The notes under the pieces were generated by a model. The model did not search any database. It saw only the letters and a program-made list of their open reading frames with translations, and was not told where the DNA came from. Below are positions 35,796 through 47,800 of a stretch of 64,000 nucleotides of DNA, one piece after another. How positions within the stretch are numbered: the stretch's first letter is position 1; every line of letters starts with the position of its first letter. A program made the position numbers and the translations under genes. The DNA comes from Actinostola sp. cb2023 (lineage: Eukaryota > Cnidaria > Anthozoa > Actiniaria > Actinostolidae), in contig JAUJYZ010001585.1 in NCBI GenBank assembly GCA_033675265.1, positions 186,001-250,000 of the forward strand. The letters run 5' to 3'.

Positions 35796-35975
35796 AAAAA
35801 AAAAACCATGCACGAAAGATAATAAAAAAAAAATCCGTCGTTAACTTTTTAGTTATATGCATTTATACGAGGAAAATTGCAAAAAACCTTGAATTTGAGC
35901 CCATGTTTGTATGTACTAGAATGTGGGGGCGTGCCAGAGAAATTCTAGCTGACTACTTGTGACAAATCTTTCCCG

Positions 35976-36415
35976 ATGTAAAGTCCATTGTAAGACGTCA
36001 TTGTAGGCCATTTTTGAGCATTTTTCATGAGCTATAGTATATCAAGAAACGTTATTTTGGGTCATTATTGAACATTTTTAATGGTCTAAAAAAACGTCAT
36101 TTTCGGTCATTCTTTAGCATTTTTCATGGGCTATATAGTCCATTGTAAGACGTCATTGTAGGCCATTTTTGAGCATTTTTCATGGGCTATAGTCATTACT
36201 CGGGCACTTCCGAAGGAAGCCCGAGTTATAAAATGCGTTTTTCGGTAGTCGTCGTCGTCGTAGTCCGGTCAAAGAATGACGAAAGTATGCGACGTATTTA
36301 ATCGTATCGAGTTTCAAGATTACTCAGCAGATAAGAAAAAAACAAACGACACACAGGACTCAAGTAGATTTGAATCTTAGTTTTGAAAGCAGCTGTAGAT
36401 CTTCAAGCTATTAAA
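35976..36415. repeat. Duplicated 3' flank of the arrays, copy 2
   Basis: Nearly identical to 31,310-31,750, up to TTCAAGCTATTAAA. The hairpin ACTCGGGCACTTCCGAAGGA...CCCGAGT is at about 36,197-36,225. Confidence 0.9.
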
Positions 36416-38140
36416 GGTCAGGATTCTAGTTCATCGTTCAATGACTAGAAGTGGTAGAAGGACTAGAAGCTCGCTTAAAATATATTTAACAAAAACAAAC
36501 GTGAGGGCGTTATCAGAACCATCTGACCTATGCAACCTCAAGACGTATCATGTACATACTCACCCGCCACATGGTCTCCCTCGTCACTCAACTGTCACTG
36601 ATTGTCATGACGTCAGAGAAATGATATTGTATTGAAGAATATGTCCTTGTTTTATTCGACGTTCGAACCGTAACTCGAACCCGAACTCGAACTCGATTCC
36701 AAACTCGACGTTTCGGGATCTGAAGCTAGAGAGGGGGCCTTTACACGAACTCATCAAAATCAAATCAATTGAACTCAAAGTCAAAAGGTAATCAAATGAA
36801 CTCAAAGTCAAAGGCAAATCAAATGAACTCGACACATACATGTATATACATAGTCTCCCTCGTCACGCAACTGTCAGTCATTGTCAGGTCTCTCCTCACG
36901 CAACTGACATTGTCCTTGTCACAAGCCCGAGTGTACGCTCATTGAGCGTCTTGTTTTGACTATGACTAGGCAATGGTCATTTTGGACGAATTTTGATCAT
37001 TAAAAATGGTCATTTTGGAAATATACCAATGGCTGGAAATTTTACGTTGTATTCCGATTAGTACTGATGTGAGGAAAGTCGATGAGCCGCAATTGTTGCC
37101 CTCAACCTCGCAAAATTCAAGGCAAAATGTGAAAAGCTAGCGCTTGATGTGCGATTATCTGCAGGTTTTATTACTGATACTTTCATTCCCTATATACATT
37201 TCAAAAATACCTATTGTGCCGAAATATGTTTCATTGATTTCTACTGTGCATACTAGTTTTCACGAGAAGTAGAAAGGAAAAAAGATCGAAAGAACGAAAG
37301 AACGAAAGAATGAAAGAACGAAAGAACGAGAGAACGAAATAACTAAAGAATGACTGAGAACGAAATAATGAAAGAACGAAAGAACGAAAGACGAACATGC
37401 CAAACGTCAGTAAATGTTGTGCTTTTTACACTTAAAGTTCATTCTACACTCTTGTTTGTTTCACAAAGAGCGACAACGTACAGCGATGTTCACTGTTTGT
37501 AAACATTGAGGTCACATTGACTTTGTAATGTTAATTTGCCAACAATGATTACAATAGCTCTTTATTTCATCAGCCAATCGATCTCTGGTTGGCACATTAC
37601 TTAACAATGGCTTACGTCACAGCGATCATCTAAACTAGCATAAGCAATACTAGTATGCAGTATCATTTATATGACGACAACAAGATAGTTTTAGGCTTCG
37701 ATCATATTTGCATGCAAGGTTAGCTTCATTAATCTAAACGAAGCCCGAGTGAATGCTGATAGAGTGACTTGTGCTTACGGTATGAAATTGATGGGAAAAA
37801 TCAACCGTCGTCATTCCGACTGCTACACGAATGGGTCAGACTGGTTTGAGTCACACCGATTTCTCGTGTAATGTCAAAAGGGATGAGTTCAGACCGGTCT
37901 AGATTGCCGATTTTTCGAACCAGTAATTCATGTATTTGCATTGACAATGGTATTAATCACACACATCAAGTGTATATTACTTACGTTTTCAGTGATGTAA
38001 TTAAGACCCACTTGCATAGACAATGGTACTATACACACATCAAGTGCATATTGTTAGCATGAGAAGATATCATATCTAATCACGTAAAGTAAACATTATT
38101 TCAAAACAAAAAACACGTTTCATCGATAATTATACAGAAT
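36416..38140. other. Low-copy intergenic sequence
   Basis: I see no gene here. There are small repeats: CGAACTCGAACCCGAACTCG-like runs at 36,660-36,710, about three copies of AATCAAATGAACTCAAAGTC at 36,755-36,830, and an imperfect GAAAGAAC microsatellite at 37,280-37,395. CATCAAGTGTATATT and CACATCAAGTGCATATT (37,964 and 38,035) are a short direct repeat. Confidence 0.5.
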
Positions 38141-38272
38141 ATTACATGGTCGCTTGGAGATACGAATTTTATCTTCTCGTATTGAATATCTCGCTGCGCT
38201 CACTCGTGAAAGATATCATCAACACTCGAAGATAAAATTCGTATCTCCGCGCCCTGCATGTAATATCCTCTA
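38140..38272. mobile_element. Foldback MITE of a type I recall from corals
   Basis: ATATTACATGGTCGCTTGGA and GATACGAATTTTATCTTC pair with GAAGATAAAATTCGTATCTC and GCATGTAATAT. The tip CTCGCTGCGCTCACTCGTGA is itself self-complementary. Coral affinity is recall, not a search. Confidence 0.8.
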
Positions 38273-38846
38273 TGATTGCGGCTTATCTGATGGTCTGTAC
38301 TCAAAACGTTCTCACGTAAAAACACTTTTAGATTTGACAAAAATAAACTATGAACTGCAATAACTCATGATAACTAATCACTCTTTAATCTTTAATCAGT
38401 TTAATTGCCAAATAGCAAGCTAATCAAGGCAATGGATGGTCATACATTAAACCGGTGATGTAAACTTAGTCAGTAGGTGTCGTAATACTATTTACAGTAG
38501 CCTTATAACAGAGACAGCTAGTGTTAGAGCATTAACAGCATCGGACGTTCCATATAAGTATGCGCAGCGGGCATAAAAAGAGTGCTTATACGCATGTGTA
38601 GCCTACGCTACGTTCTAGTAATGATTTAGATATCAGCAACAACAACAACAACAACAAATTCTACATCCGGATACGCAGCCAAGTAAGGTAAAAAAAAATC
38701 CCAACGCACTAATGATGGTGAAGGTAAGAAGGCAACCCTCGATAGTGTCCACGATATCACAAACTTCAACTATCAAAAACAATATCAATAGTTCAGATAG
38801 ATACAACTAGAGAGCGACTAAAACAAAGTGGTGGCGAGGGGTGAGG

Positions 38847-41800
38847 TGCAGTGCAGTGTAGTTCAGTGCAGTGCAGTGTAGTGCAGTGTAGTGTAGTGTA
38901 GTGCAGTGTAGTGCAGTGTAGTACAGTGTAGTGCAGTGCAGTGTAGTGTAGTGCAGTGCAGTGTAGTACAGTGTAGTGTAGTGTAGTGTAGTGCAGTGTA
39001 GTGTAGTGTAGTGCAGTGCAGTGTAGTACAGTGTAGTGTAGTGTAGTGTAGTGTAGTGTAGTGTAGTGTAGTGCAGTGTAGTGTAGTGCAGTGTAGTGTA
39101 GTGTAGTGCAGTGCAGTGCAGTGTAGTGCAGTGTAGTGTAGTGTAGTGTAGTGCAGTGCAGTGTAGTGCAGTGTAGTGTAGTGTAGTGCAGTGTGTAGTG
39201 TAGTGCAGTGTAGTGTAGTGTAGTGTAGTGCAGTGCAGTGTAGTGCAGTGTAGTGTAGTACAGTGTAGTGTAGTGCAGTACAGTGTAGTGTAGTGTAGTG
39301 CAGTGCAGTGCAGTGTAGTGTAGTGTAGTGTAGTGCAGTGTAGTGCAGTACAGTGTAGTGTAGTGTAGTGTAGTGTAGTGTAGTGTAGTGTAGTGTAGTG
39401 TAGTGTAGTGTAGTGTAGTGTAGTGTAGTGTAGTGTAGTGTAGTGTAGTGTAGTGTAGTGTAGTGTAGTGCAGTGTAGTGTAGTGTAGTGTAGTGCAGTA
39501 CAGTGTAGTGCAGTGCAGTGCAGTGTAGTGTAGTGTAGTGTGTAGTGTGTAGTGCAGTGCAGTGTAGTGTAGTGTAGTGTAGTGCAGTGCAGTGCAGTGT
39601 AGTGTAGTGTAGTGTAGTGTAGTGTAGTGTAGTGTAGTGTAGTGTAGTGTAGTGTAGTGTAGTGTAGTGTAGTGTAGTGTAGTGTAGTGTAGTGTAGTGT
39701 AGTGTAGTGTAGTGTAGTGTAGTGTAGTGTAGTGCAGTGCAGTGCAGTGTAGTGCAGTACAGTGTAGTGTAGTGTAGTGTAGTGTAGTGTAGTGTAGTGT
39801 AGTACAGTGTAGTGTAGTGTAGTGTAGTGTAGTGTAGTGTAGTGTAGTGTAGTGTAGTGTAGTGCAGTGTAGTGTAGTACAGTTTAGTGTAGTGTAGTGT
39901 AGTGTAGTGTAGTGTAGTGTAGTGTAGTGTAGTGCAGTGCAGTGCAGTGTAGTGTAGTGTAGTGTAGTGCAGTGCAGTGCAGTGCAGTGTAGTGTAGTGC
40001 AGTGTAGTGCAGTGTAGTGCAGTGGTAGTGTAGTGCAGTGTAGTGCAGTGTAGTGTAGTGCAGTGCAGTGTAGTGTACGTAGTGCAGTGTAGTGTAGTGT
40101 AGTGTAGTGCAGTGCAGTGTAGTGCAGTACAGTGTAGTGTAGTGCAGTGCAGTGTAGTGCAGTACAGTGTAGTGTAGTGTAGTGTAGTGTAGTGCAGTGT
40201 AGTGTAGTGTAGTGTAGTAGTGCAGTACAGTGTAGTGCAGTGCAGTGTAGTGCAGTACAGTGTAGTGTAGTGTAGTGTAGTGTAGTGTAGTGCAGTGTAG
40301 TGTAGTGTAGTGTAGTGTAGTGTAGTGTAGTGTAGTGTAGTGTAGTGTAGTGTAGTGTAGTGCAGTACAGTGTAGTGCAGTGCAGTGCAGTGTAGTGTAG
40401 TGTAGTATAGTGTAGTGTAGTGCAGTGCAGTGTAGTGTAGTGTAGTGTAGTGCAGTGTAGTGTAGTGCAGTACAGTGCAGTGCAGTGTAGTGTAGTGTAG
40501 TGTAGTGTAGTGTAGTGTAGTGTAGTGTAGTGTAGTGTAGTGTAGTGCAGTGCAGTGTAGTGTAGTGTAGTGCAGTACAGTGTAGTGCAGTGCAGTGCAG
40601 TGCAGTGTAGTGTAGTGTAGTGTAGTGTAGTGCAGTGCAGTGCAGTGCAGTGCAGTGTAGTGTAGTGTAGTGTAGTGTAGTGTAGTGTAGTGTAGTGTAG
40701 TGTAGTGTAGTGTAGTGTAGTGTAGTGTAGTGTAGTGTAGTGTAGTGTAGTGTAGTGTAGTGTAGTGTAGTGTAGTGCAGTACAGTGTAGTGTAGTGTAG
40801 TGTAGTACAGTGTAGTGCAGTGTAGTGTAGTAGTACAGTGTAGTGTAGTGTAGTGTAGTGTAGTGTAGTGTAGTGCAGTACAGTGTAGTGCAGTGCAGTG
40901 TAGTGCAGTACAGTGTGTAGTGTAGTGTAGTGTAGTGTAGTGTAGTGTAGTGTAGTGTAGTGTAGTGTAGTGTAGTGTAGTGCAGTGTAGTGTAGTGTAG
41001 TGTAGTGCAGTACAGTGTAGTGCAGTGCAGTGCAGTGTAGTGTAGTGTAGTATAGTGTAGTGTAGTGCAGTGCAGTGTAGTGTGTAGTGTAGTGTAGTGT
41101 AGTGTAGTGTAGTGCAGTGTACAGTGCAGTGTAGTGTAGTGTAGTGTAGTGTAGTGTAGTGTAGTGTAGTGTAGTGCAGTGCAGTGTAGTGTAGTGTAGT
41201 GCAGTACAGTGTAGTGCAGTGCAGTGCAGTGCAGTGTAGTGTAGTGTAGTGTAGTGCAGTGCAGTGCAGTGTAGTGTAGTACAGTGTAGTGTAGTGTAGT
41301 GTAGTGTAGTGTAGTGTAGTGTAGTGTAGTGTAGTGTAGTAGTGTAGTGTAGTGTAGTGTAGTGTAGTGTAGTGTAGTGCAGTACAGTGTAGTGTAGTGT
41401 AGTGTAGTACAGTGTAGTGCAGTGTAGTGTAGTACAGTGTAGTGTAGTGTAGTGTAGTGTAGTGTAGTGTAGTGTAGTGCAGTACAGTGTAGTGTAGTGT
41501 AGCGTAGTGTAGTGTAGCGTAGTGCAGTGTAGTGTAGTGTAGTGCAGTGTAGTACAGTGTAGTAGTGTAGTGTACGTAGTGTACGTAGTGTAGTGCAGTG
41601 TAGTGTAGTGTAGTGTAGTGTAGTGTAGTGTAGTGTAGTGCAGTGTGCAGTGCAGTACAGTGTAGTGTAGTGTAGTGTAGTGTAGTGTAGTGTAGTGTAG
41701 TGTAGTGCAGTGCAGTGTAGTGTAGTGTAGTGTAGTGTAGTGTAGTGCAGTGCAGTGCAGTGCAGTGCAGTACAGTGTAGTGTAGTGTAGTGTAGTGTAG

Positions 41801-44800
41801 TGTAGTGCAGTGTAGTGCAGTGTAGTGTAGTGCAGTGCAGTGTAGTGTAGTGTAGTGTAGTGTAGTGTAGTGTAGTGCAGTGCAGTGTAGTGTAGTGCAG
41901 TACAGTGTAGTGTAGTGTAGTGTAGTGTAGTGCAGTGCAGTGTAGTGCAGTGTAGTGTAGTGTAGTGTAGTGTAGTGTAGTGCAGTGCAGTGCAGTGCAG
42001 TGTAGTGTGTAGTACAGTGTAGTGTAGTGTGTAGTGTAGTGTAGTGTAGTGTAGTGTAGTGTAGTGCAGTGCAGTGCAGTGCAGTGTAGTGTAGTGTAGT
42101 GTAGTGTAGTGTAGTGTAGTGTAGTGTAGTGTAGTGTAGTGTAGTGCAGTGCAGTGCAGTGTAGTGTAGTGCAGTACAGTGTAGTGCAGTGCAGTGCAGT
42201 GCAGTGTAGTGTAGTGTGTGTAGTGTAGTGCAGTGCAGTGCAGTGTAGTGTAGTGTAGTGTAGTGTAGTGTAGTGTAGTGTAGTGTAGTGTAGTGTAGTG
42301 TAGTGTAGTGTAGTGTAGTGTAGTGTAGTGCAGTACAGTGTAGTGTAGTGTAGTGTAGTACAGTGTAGTGCAGTGTAGTGTAGTACAGTGTAGTGTAGTG
42401 TAGTGTAGTGTAGTGTAGTGTAGTGCAGTACAGTGTAGTGTAGTGTAGTGTAGTGTAGTGTAGTGTAGTGTAGTGCAGTGTAGTGTAGTGTAGTGCAGTG
42501 TAGTACAGTGTAGTGTAGTGTAGTGTACGTAGTGTAGTAGTAGTGTAGTGCAGTGTAGTGTAGTGTAGTGTAGTGTAGTGTAGTGTAGTGTAGTGCAGTG
42601 CAGTGTAGTGTAGTGTAGTGTAGTGTAGTGCAGTGCAGTGTGTAGTGTAGTGTAGTGTAGTGTAGTGTAGTGTAGTGTAGTGTAGTGTAGTGTAGTGTAG
42701 TGTAGTGTAGTGTAGTGTGTAGTGTAGTGTAGTGTAGTGTAGTGTAGTGTAGTGTAGTGTAGTGTAGTGTAGTGCAGTGCAGTGCAGTGCAGTGTAGTGT
42801 AGTGTAGTGTAGTGTAGTGTAGTGTAGTGTAGTGTAGTGTAGTGTAGTAGTGTAGTGTAGTGTAGTGTAGTGTAGTGTAGTGTAGTGTAGTGTAGTGTAG
42901 TGTAGTGTAGTGTAGTACAGTGTAGTGTAGTGTAGTGTAGTGTAGTGTAGTGTAGTGTAGTGTAGTGTAGTGTAGTGTAGTGCAGTGCAGTGTAGTGTAG
43001 TGTAGTGTAGTGTAGTGCAGTGCAGTGCAGTGCAGTGTAGTGTAGTGCAGTGTAGTGCAGTGTAGTGCAGTGTAGTGTAGTGCAGTGTAGTGCAGTGTAG
43101 TGTAGTGTAGTGCAGTGCAGTGTAGTGTAGTAGTGCAGTGTAGTGTAGTGTAGTGTAGTGCAGTGCAGTGTAGTGCAGTAGTGCAGTGTAGTGTAGTGCA
43201 GTGCAGTGTAGTGCAGTGCAGTGTAGTGTGTAGTGTAGTGTAGTGTAGTGTAGTGTAGTGTAGTGTAGTGTAGTGTAGTGTAGTGTAGTGTAGTGTAGTG
43301 CAGTGCAGTGTAGTGCAGTGTAGTGCAGTGTAGTGTAGTGTAGTGTAGTGTAGTGTAGTGTAGTGTAGTGTAGTGTAGTGTAGTGTAGTGTAGTGTAGTG
43401 TAGTGTAGTGTAGTGTAGTGTAGTGTAGTACAGTGCAGTGCAGTGCAGTGCAGTGCAGTGTAGTGTAGTGTAGTGTAGTGTAGTGTAGTGCAGTGCAGTG
43501 TAGTGTAGTGTAGTGTAGTGTAGTGCAGTGTAGTGTAGTGCAGTACAGTGCAGTGCTGTAGTGTAGTGTAGTGTAGTGTAGTGTAGTGTAGTGTAGTGTA
43601 GTGTAGTGCAGTGTAGTGTAGTGTAGTGTAGTGCAGTACAGTGTAGTGCAGTGCAGTGCAGTGCAGTGTAGTGTAGTGTAGTGTAGTGCAGTGCAGTGCA
43701 GTGTAGTGTAGTGTAGTGTAGTGTAGTAGTGTAGTGTAGTGTAGTGTAGTGTAGTGTAGTGTAGTGTAGTGTAGTGTAGTGTAGTGTAGTGTAGTGTAGT
43801 GTAGTGTAGTGCAGTACAGTGTAGTGTAGTGTAGTGTAGTACAGTGTAGTGCAGTGTGTAGTGTAGTGTAGTGTAGTGTAGTGTAGTGTAGTGTAGTGTA
43901 GTGTAGTGTAGTGCAGTGTAGTGTAGTGCAGTGCAGTGTAGTGCAGTACAGTGTAGTGTAGTGTAGTGTAGTGTAGTGCAGTAGTGTAGTGTAGTGTAGT
44001 GTAGTGTAGTGTAGTGTAGTGTAGTGTAGTGTAGTGTAGTGTAGTGTAGTGTACAGTGTAGTGCAGGTGCAGTGCAGTGTAGTGTAGTGTAGTATAGTGT
44101 AGTGTAGTGCAGTGCAGTGTAGTGTAGTGTAGTGTAGTGCAGTGTAGTGTAGTGCAGTGTAGTGCAGTGCAGTGTAGTGTAGTGTAGTGTAGTGTAGTGT
44201 AGTGTAGTGTAGTGTAGTGTAGTGCAGTGCAGTGTAGTGTAGTGTAGTGCAGTACAGTGTAGTGCAGTGCAGTGCAGTGCAGTGTAGTGTAGTGTAGTGT
44301 AGTGTAGTGCAGTGCAGTGCAGTGTAGTGTAGTGTAGTGTAGTGTAGTGTAGTGTAGTGTAGTGTAGTGTAGTGTAGTGTAGTGTAGTGTAGTGTAGTGT
44401 AGTGTAGTGTAGTGTAGTGCAGTACAGTGTAGTGTAGTGTAGTGTAGTGTAGTGTACAGTGTAGTGTAGTGTAGTGTAGTAGTACAGTGTAGTGTAGTGT
44501 AGTGTAGTGTAGTGTAGTGTAGTGCAGTACAGTGTAGTGTAGTGTAGTGTAGTGTAGTGTAGTGTAGTGTAGTAGTGTAGTGTAGTGTAGTGTAGTGTAG
44601 CAGTGTAGTGTAGTGTAGTGTAGTGTACGTAGTAGTGTAGTGTAGTGTAGTGCAGTGTAGTGTAGTGTAGTGTAGTGTGTGTAGTGTAGTGTAGTGCAGT
44701 GCAGTGTAGTGCAGTGTAGTGTAGTGTAGTGTAGTGTAGTGTAGTGTAGTGTAGTGTAGTGCAGTGCAGTGTAGTGTAGTGTAGTGTAGTGTAGTGTAGT

Positions 44801-47800
44801 GTAGTGCAGTGCAGTGTAGTGCAGTACAGTGTAGTGTAGTGTAGTGTAGTGTAGTGTAGTGTAGTGTAGTGCAGTGTAGTGTAGTGTAGTGTAGTGTAGT
44901 GCAGTGTAGTGTAGTGTAGTGTAGTGTAGTGTAGTGCAGTGCAGTGTAGTGTAGTGCAGTACAGTGTAGTGTAGTGTAGTGTAGTGTAGTGCAGTGCAGT
45001 GTAGTGCAGTGTAGTGTAGTACAGTGTAGTGTAGTGTAGTGCAGTGCAGTGCAGTGCAGTGTAGTGTAGTACAGTGTAGTGTAGTGTAGTGTAGTGTAGT
45101 GTAGTGTAGTGTAGTGTAGTGTAGTGTAGTGCAGTGCAGTGCAGTGCAGTGTAGTGTAGTGTAGTGTAGTGTAGTGTAGTGTAGTGTGTAGTGTAGTGTA
45201 GTGCAGTGCAGTGCAGTGTAGTGTAGTGCAGTACAGTGTAGTGCAGTGCAGTGCAGTGCAGTGTAGTGTAGTGTAGTGTAGTGTAGTGCAGTGCAGTGCA
45301 GTGTAGTGTAGTACAGTGTAGTGTAGTGTAGTGTAGTGTAGTGTAGTGTAGTGTAGTGTAGTGTAGTGTAGTGTAGTGTAGTGTAGTGTAGTGTAGTGCA
45401 GTACAGTGTAGTGTAGTGTGTAGTGTAGTAGTGTAGTGCAGTGTAGTGTAGTACAGTGTAGTGTAGTGTAGTGTAGTGTAGTGTAGTGCAGTACAGTGTA
45501 GTGTAGTGTAGTGTAGTGTAGTGTAGCGTAGTGCAGTGTAGTGTAGTGTAGTGCAGTGTAGTACAGTGTAGTGTAGTGTACGTAGTGTACGTAGTGTAGT
45601 GTAGTGTAGTGTAGTGTAGTGTAGTGTAGTGTAGTGTAGTGTAGTGTAGTGTAGTGTGTAGTGTAGTGTAGTGTAGTGTAGTGTAGTGCAGTGCAGTGTA
45701 GTGCAGTGCAGTGTAGTGTAGTGTAGTGTAGTGTAGTGCAGTGTAGTGTAGTGTAGTGTAGTGTAGTGCAGTGTAGTGTAGTGTAGTGTAGTGTAGTGTA
45801 GTGCAGTGCAGTGTAGTGCAGTACAGTGTAGTGTAGTGTAGTGTAGTGTAGTGTAGTGTAGTGTAGTGTAGTGCAGTGTAGTGCAGTGTAGTGTAGTGTA
45901 GTGCAGTGCAGTGTAGTGTAGTGTAGTGTAGTGTAGTGTAGTGCAGTGCAGTGTAGTGTAGTGCAGTGCAGTGTAGTGTAGTGTAGTGTAGTGTAGTGTA
46001 GTGCAGTGCAGTGCAGTGTAGTGTAGTACAGTGTAGTGTAGTGTAGTGTAGTGCAGTGCAGTGCAGTGCAGTGTAGTGTAGTGTAGTGTTGTAGTAGTGT
46101 AGTGTAGTGTAGTGTAGTGTAGTGTAGTGTAGTGTAGTGTAGTGTAGTGTAGTGTAGTGTAGTGTAGTGTAGTGTAGTGCAGTGCAGTGCAGTGCAGTGC
46201 AGTGCAGTGTAGTGTAGTGTAGTGTAGTGTAGTGTAGTGTAGTGTAGTGTAGTGTAGTGTAGTGTAGTGTAGTGTAGTGTAGTGTAGTGTAGTGTAGTGT
46301 AGTGTAGTACAGTGTAGTGTAGTGTAGTGTAGTGTAGTGTAGTGTAGTGTAGTGCAGTGCAGTGTAGTGCAGTGTAGTGTAGTGTAGTGTAGTGTAGTGT
46401 AGTGTAGTGTAGTGTAGTGTAGTGTAGTGTAGTGTAGTGTAGTGTAGTGCAGTGCAGTGCAGTGCAGTGCAGTGTAGTGTAGTACAGTGTAGTGTAGTCT
46501 AGTGTAGTGTAGTGTAGTGTAGTGTAGTGTAGTGTAGTGTAGTGCAGTGCAGTGTAGTGTAGTGTAGTGTAGTGTAGTGTAGTGTAGTGTAGTGTAGTGT
46601 AGTGTAGTGTAGTGCAGTACAGTGTAGTGTAGTGTAGTGCAGTGCAGTGTAGTGCAGTGTAGTACAGTGTAGTGTAGTGTAGTGCAGTGCAGTGCAGTGC
46701 AGCAGTGCAGTGTAGTGTAGTGTAGTGTAGTGTAGTGTAGTGTAGTGTAGTGTAGTGTAGTGTAGTGTAGTGTAGTGTAGTGTAGTGTAGTGCAGAACAG
46801 TACAGTGTAGTGCAGTGCAGTGCAGTGCAGTGCAGTGTAGTGCAGTGCAGTGCAGTGCAGTGCAGTGTAGTGTAGTGTAGTGTAGTGTAGTGTAGTGTAG
46901 TGTAGTGTAGTGTAGTGTAGTGTAGTGTAGTGTAGTGTAGTGTAGTGTAGTGTAGTGTAGTGTACGTAGTGTAGTGTAGTGCAGTGCAGTGTAGTGTAGT
47001 GCAGTGTAGTGTAGTGTAGTGTAGTGTAGTGTAGTGTACGTAGTGTACGTAGTGTAGTGTAGTGTAGTGTAGTGTAGTGTAGTGTAGTGCAGTGCAGTGC
47101 AGTGCAGTGCAGTGTAGTGTAGTACAGTGTAGTGCAGTGTAGTGTAGTGTAGTGTAGTGTAGTGTAGTGTAGTGTAGTGTAGTGTAGTGTAGTGTAGTGT
47201 AGTGTAGTGTAGTGTAGTGTAGTGTAGTGTAGTGTAGTGTAGTGTAGTGCAGTGTAGTGTAGTACAGTGTAGTGCAGTACAGTGTAGTGTAGTGTAGTGT
47301 AGTGTAGTACAGTGTAGTGTAGTGTAGTGTAGTGTAGTGTAGTGTAGTGTAGTGTAGTGTAGTGTAGTGTAGTGTAGTGTAGTGTAGTGTAGTGTAGTGT
47401 AGTGTAGTGTAGTAGTGTAGTGTAGTGTAGTGTAGTGTAGTGTAGTGTAGTGTAGTACAGTGTAGTGTAGTGTAGTGTAGTGTAGTGCAGTGCAGTGTAG
47501 TGTAGTGCAGTGTAGTACAGTGTAGTGTAGTGTAGTGCAGTGCAGTGCAGTGCAGTGTAGTGTAGTGTAGTGTAGTACAGTGTAGTGTAGTGTAGTGTAG
47601 TGTAGTGCAGTGTGTAGTGTAGTGTAGTGTAGTACAGTGTAGTGTAGTGCAGTGTAGTGTAGTACAGTGTAGTGTAGTGTAGTGTAGTGTAGTGTAGTGT
47701 AGTGTAGAACAATGTGGTGTGGTGTAGTGTAGTGTAGTGTAGTGTAGTGTAGTGTAGTGTAGTGTAGTGTAGTGTAGTGTAGTGTAGTGTAGTGTAGTGT

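Larger units (their letters stand above)
34751..35805 (-). mobile_element. Penelope-like retroelement fragment
   Basis: The element reads on the minus strand and is bounded by a 37 bp inverted repeat (ATAAAGATACTAGTGAGCAG...) at 34,754-34,790 and 35,758-35,794. It carries an RT fragment, a 36 nt palindrome and a hammerhead-like motif. Inverted or direct terminal repeats and hammerhead ribozymes are established traits of Penelope-like elements. There is no GIY-YIG endonuclease, so the copy is truncated or belongs to a lineage without one. Confidence 0.82.
31751..35975. repeat. Tandem array 2 of the ~1,006 bp unit, interrupted
   Basis: The array starts mid-unit at AAATCCCCAAATCAGTCATA, has unit starts at 32,561, 33,567 and 34,573, and ends with the same CCCGATG|TAAAGTCC junction as array 1. 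The last unit is broken at about 34,750 by a Penelope-like element, and about 650 bp of unit sequence is missing across the insertion. Confidence 0.9.

Noticed and set aside
38863..47712. 2,949-codon minus-strand open frame
   Set aside because: It is the stop-free translation of a pentanucleotide satellite. All minus-strand frames are open for arithmetic reasons and there is no start context or domain.
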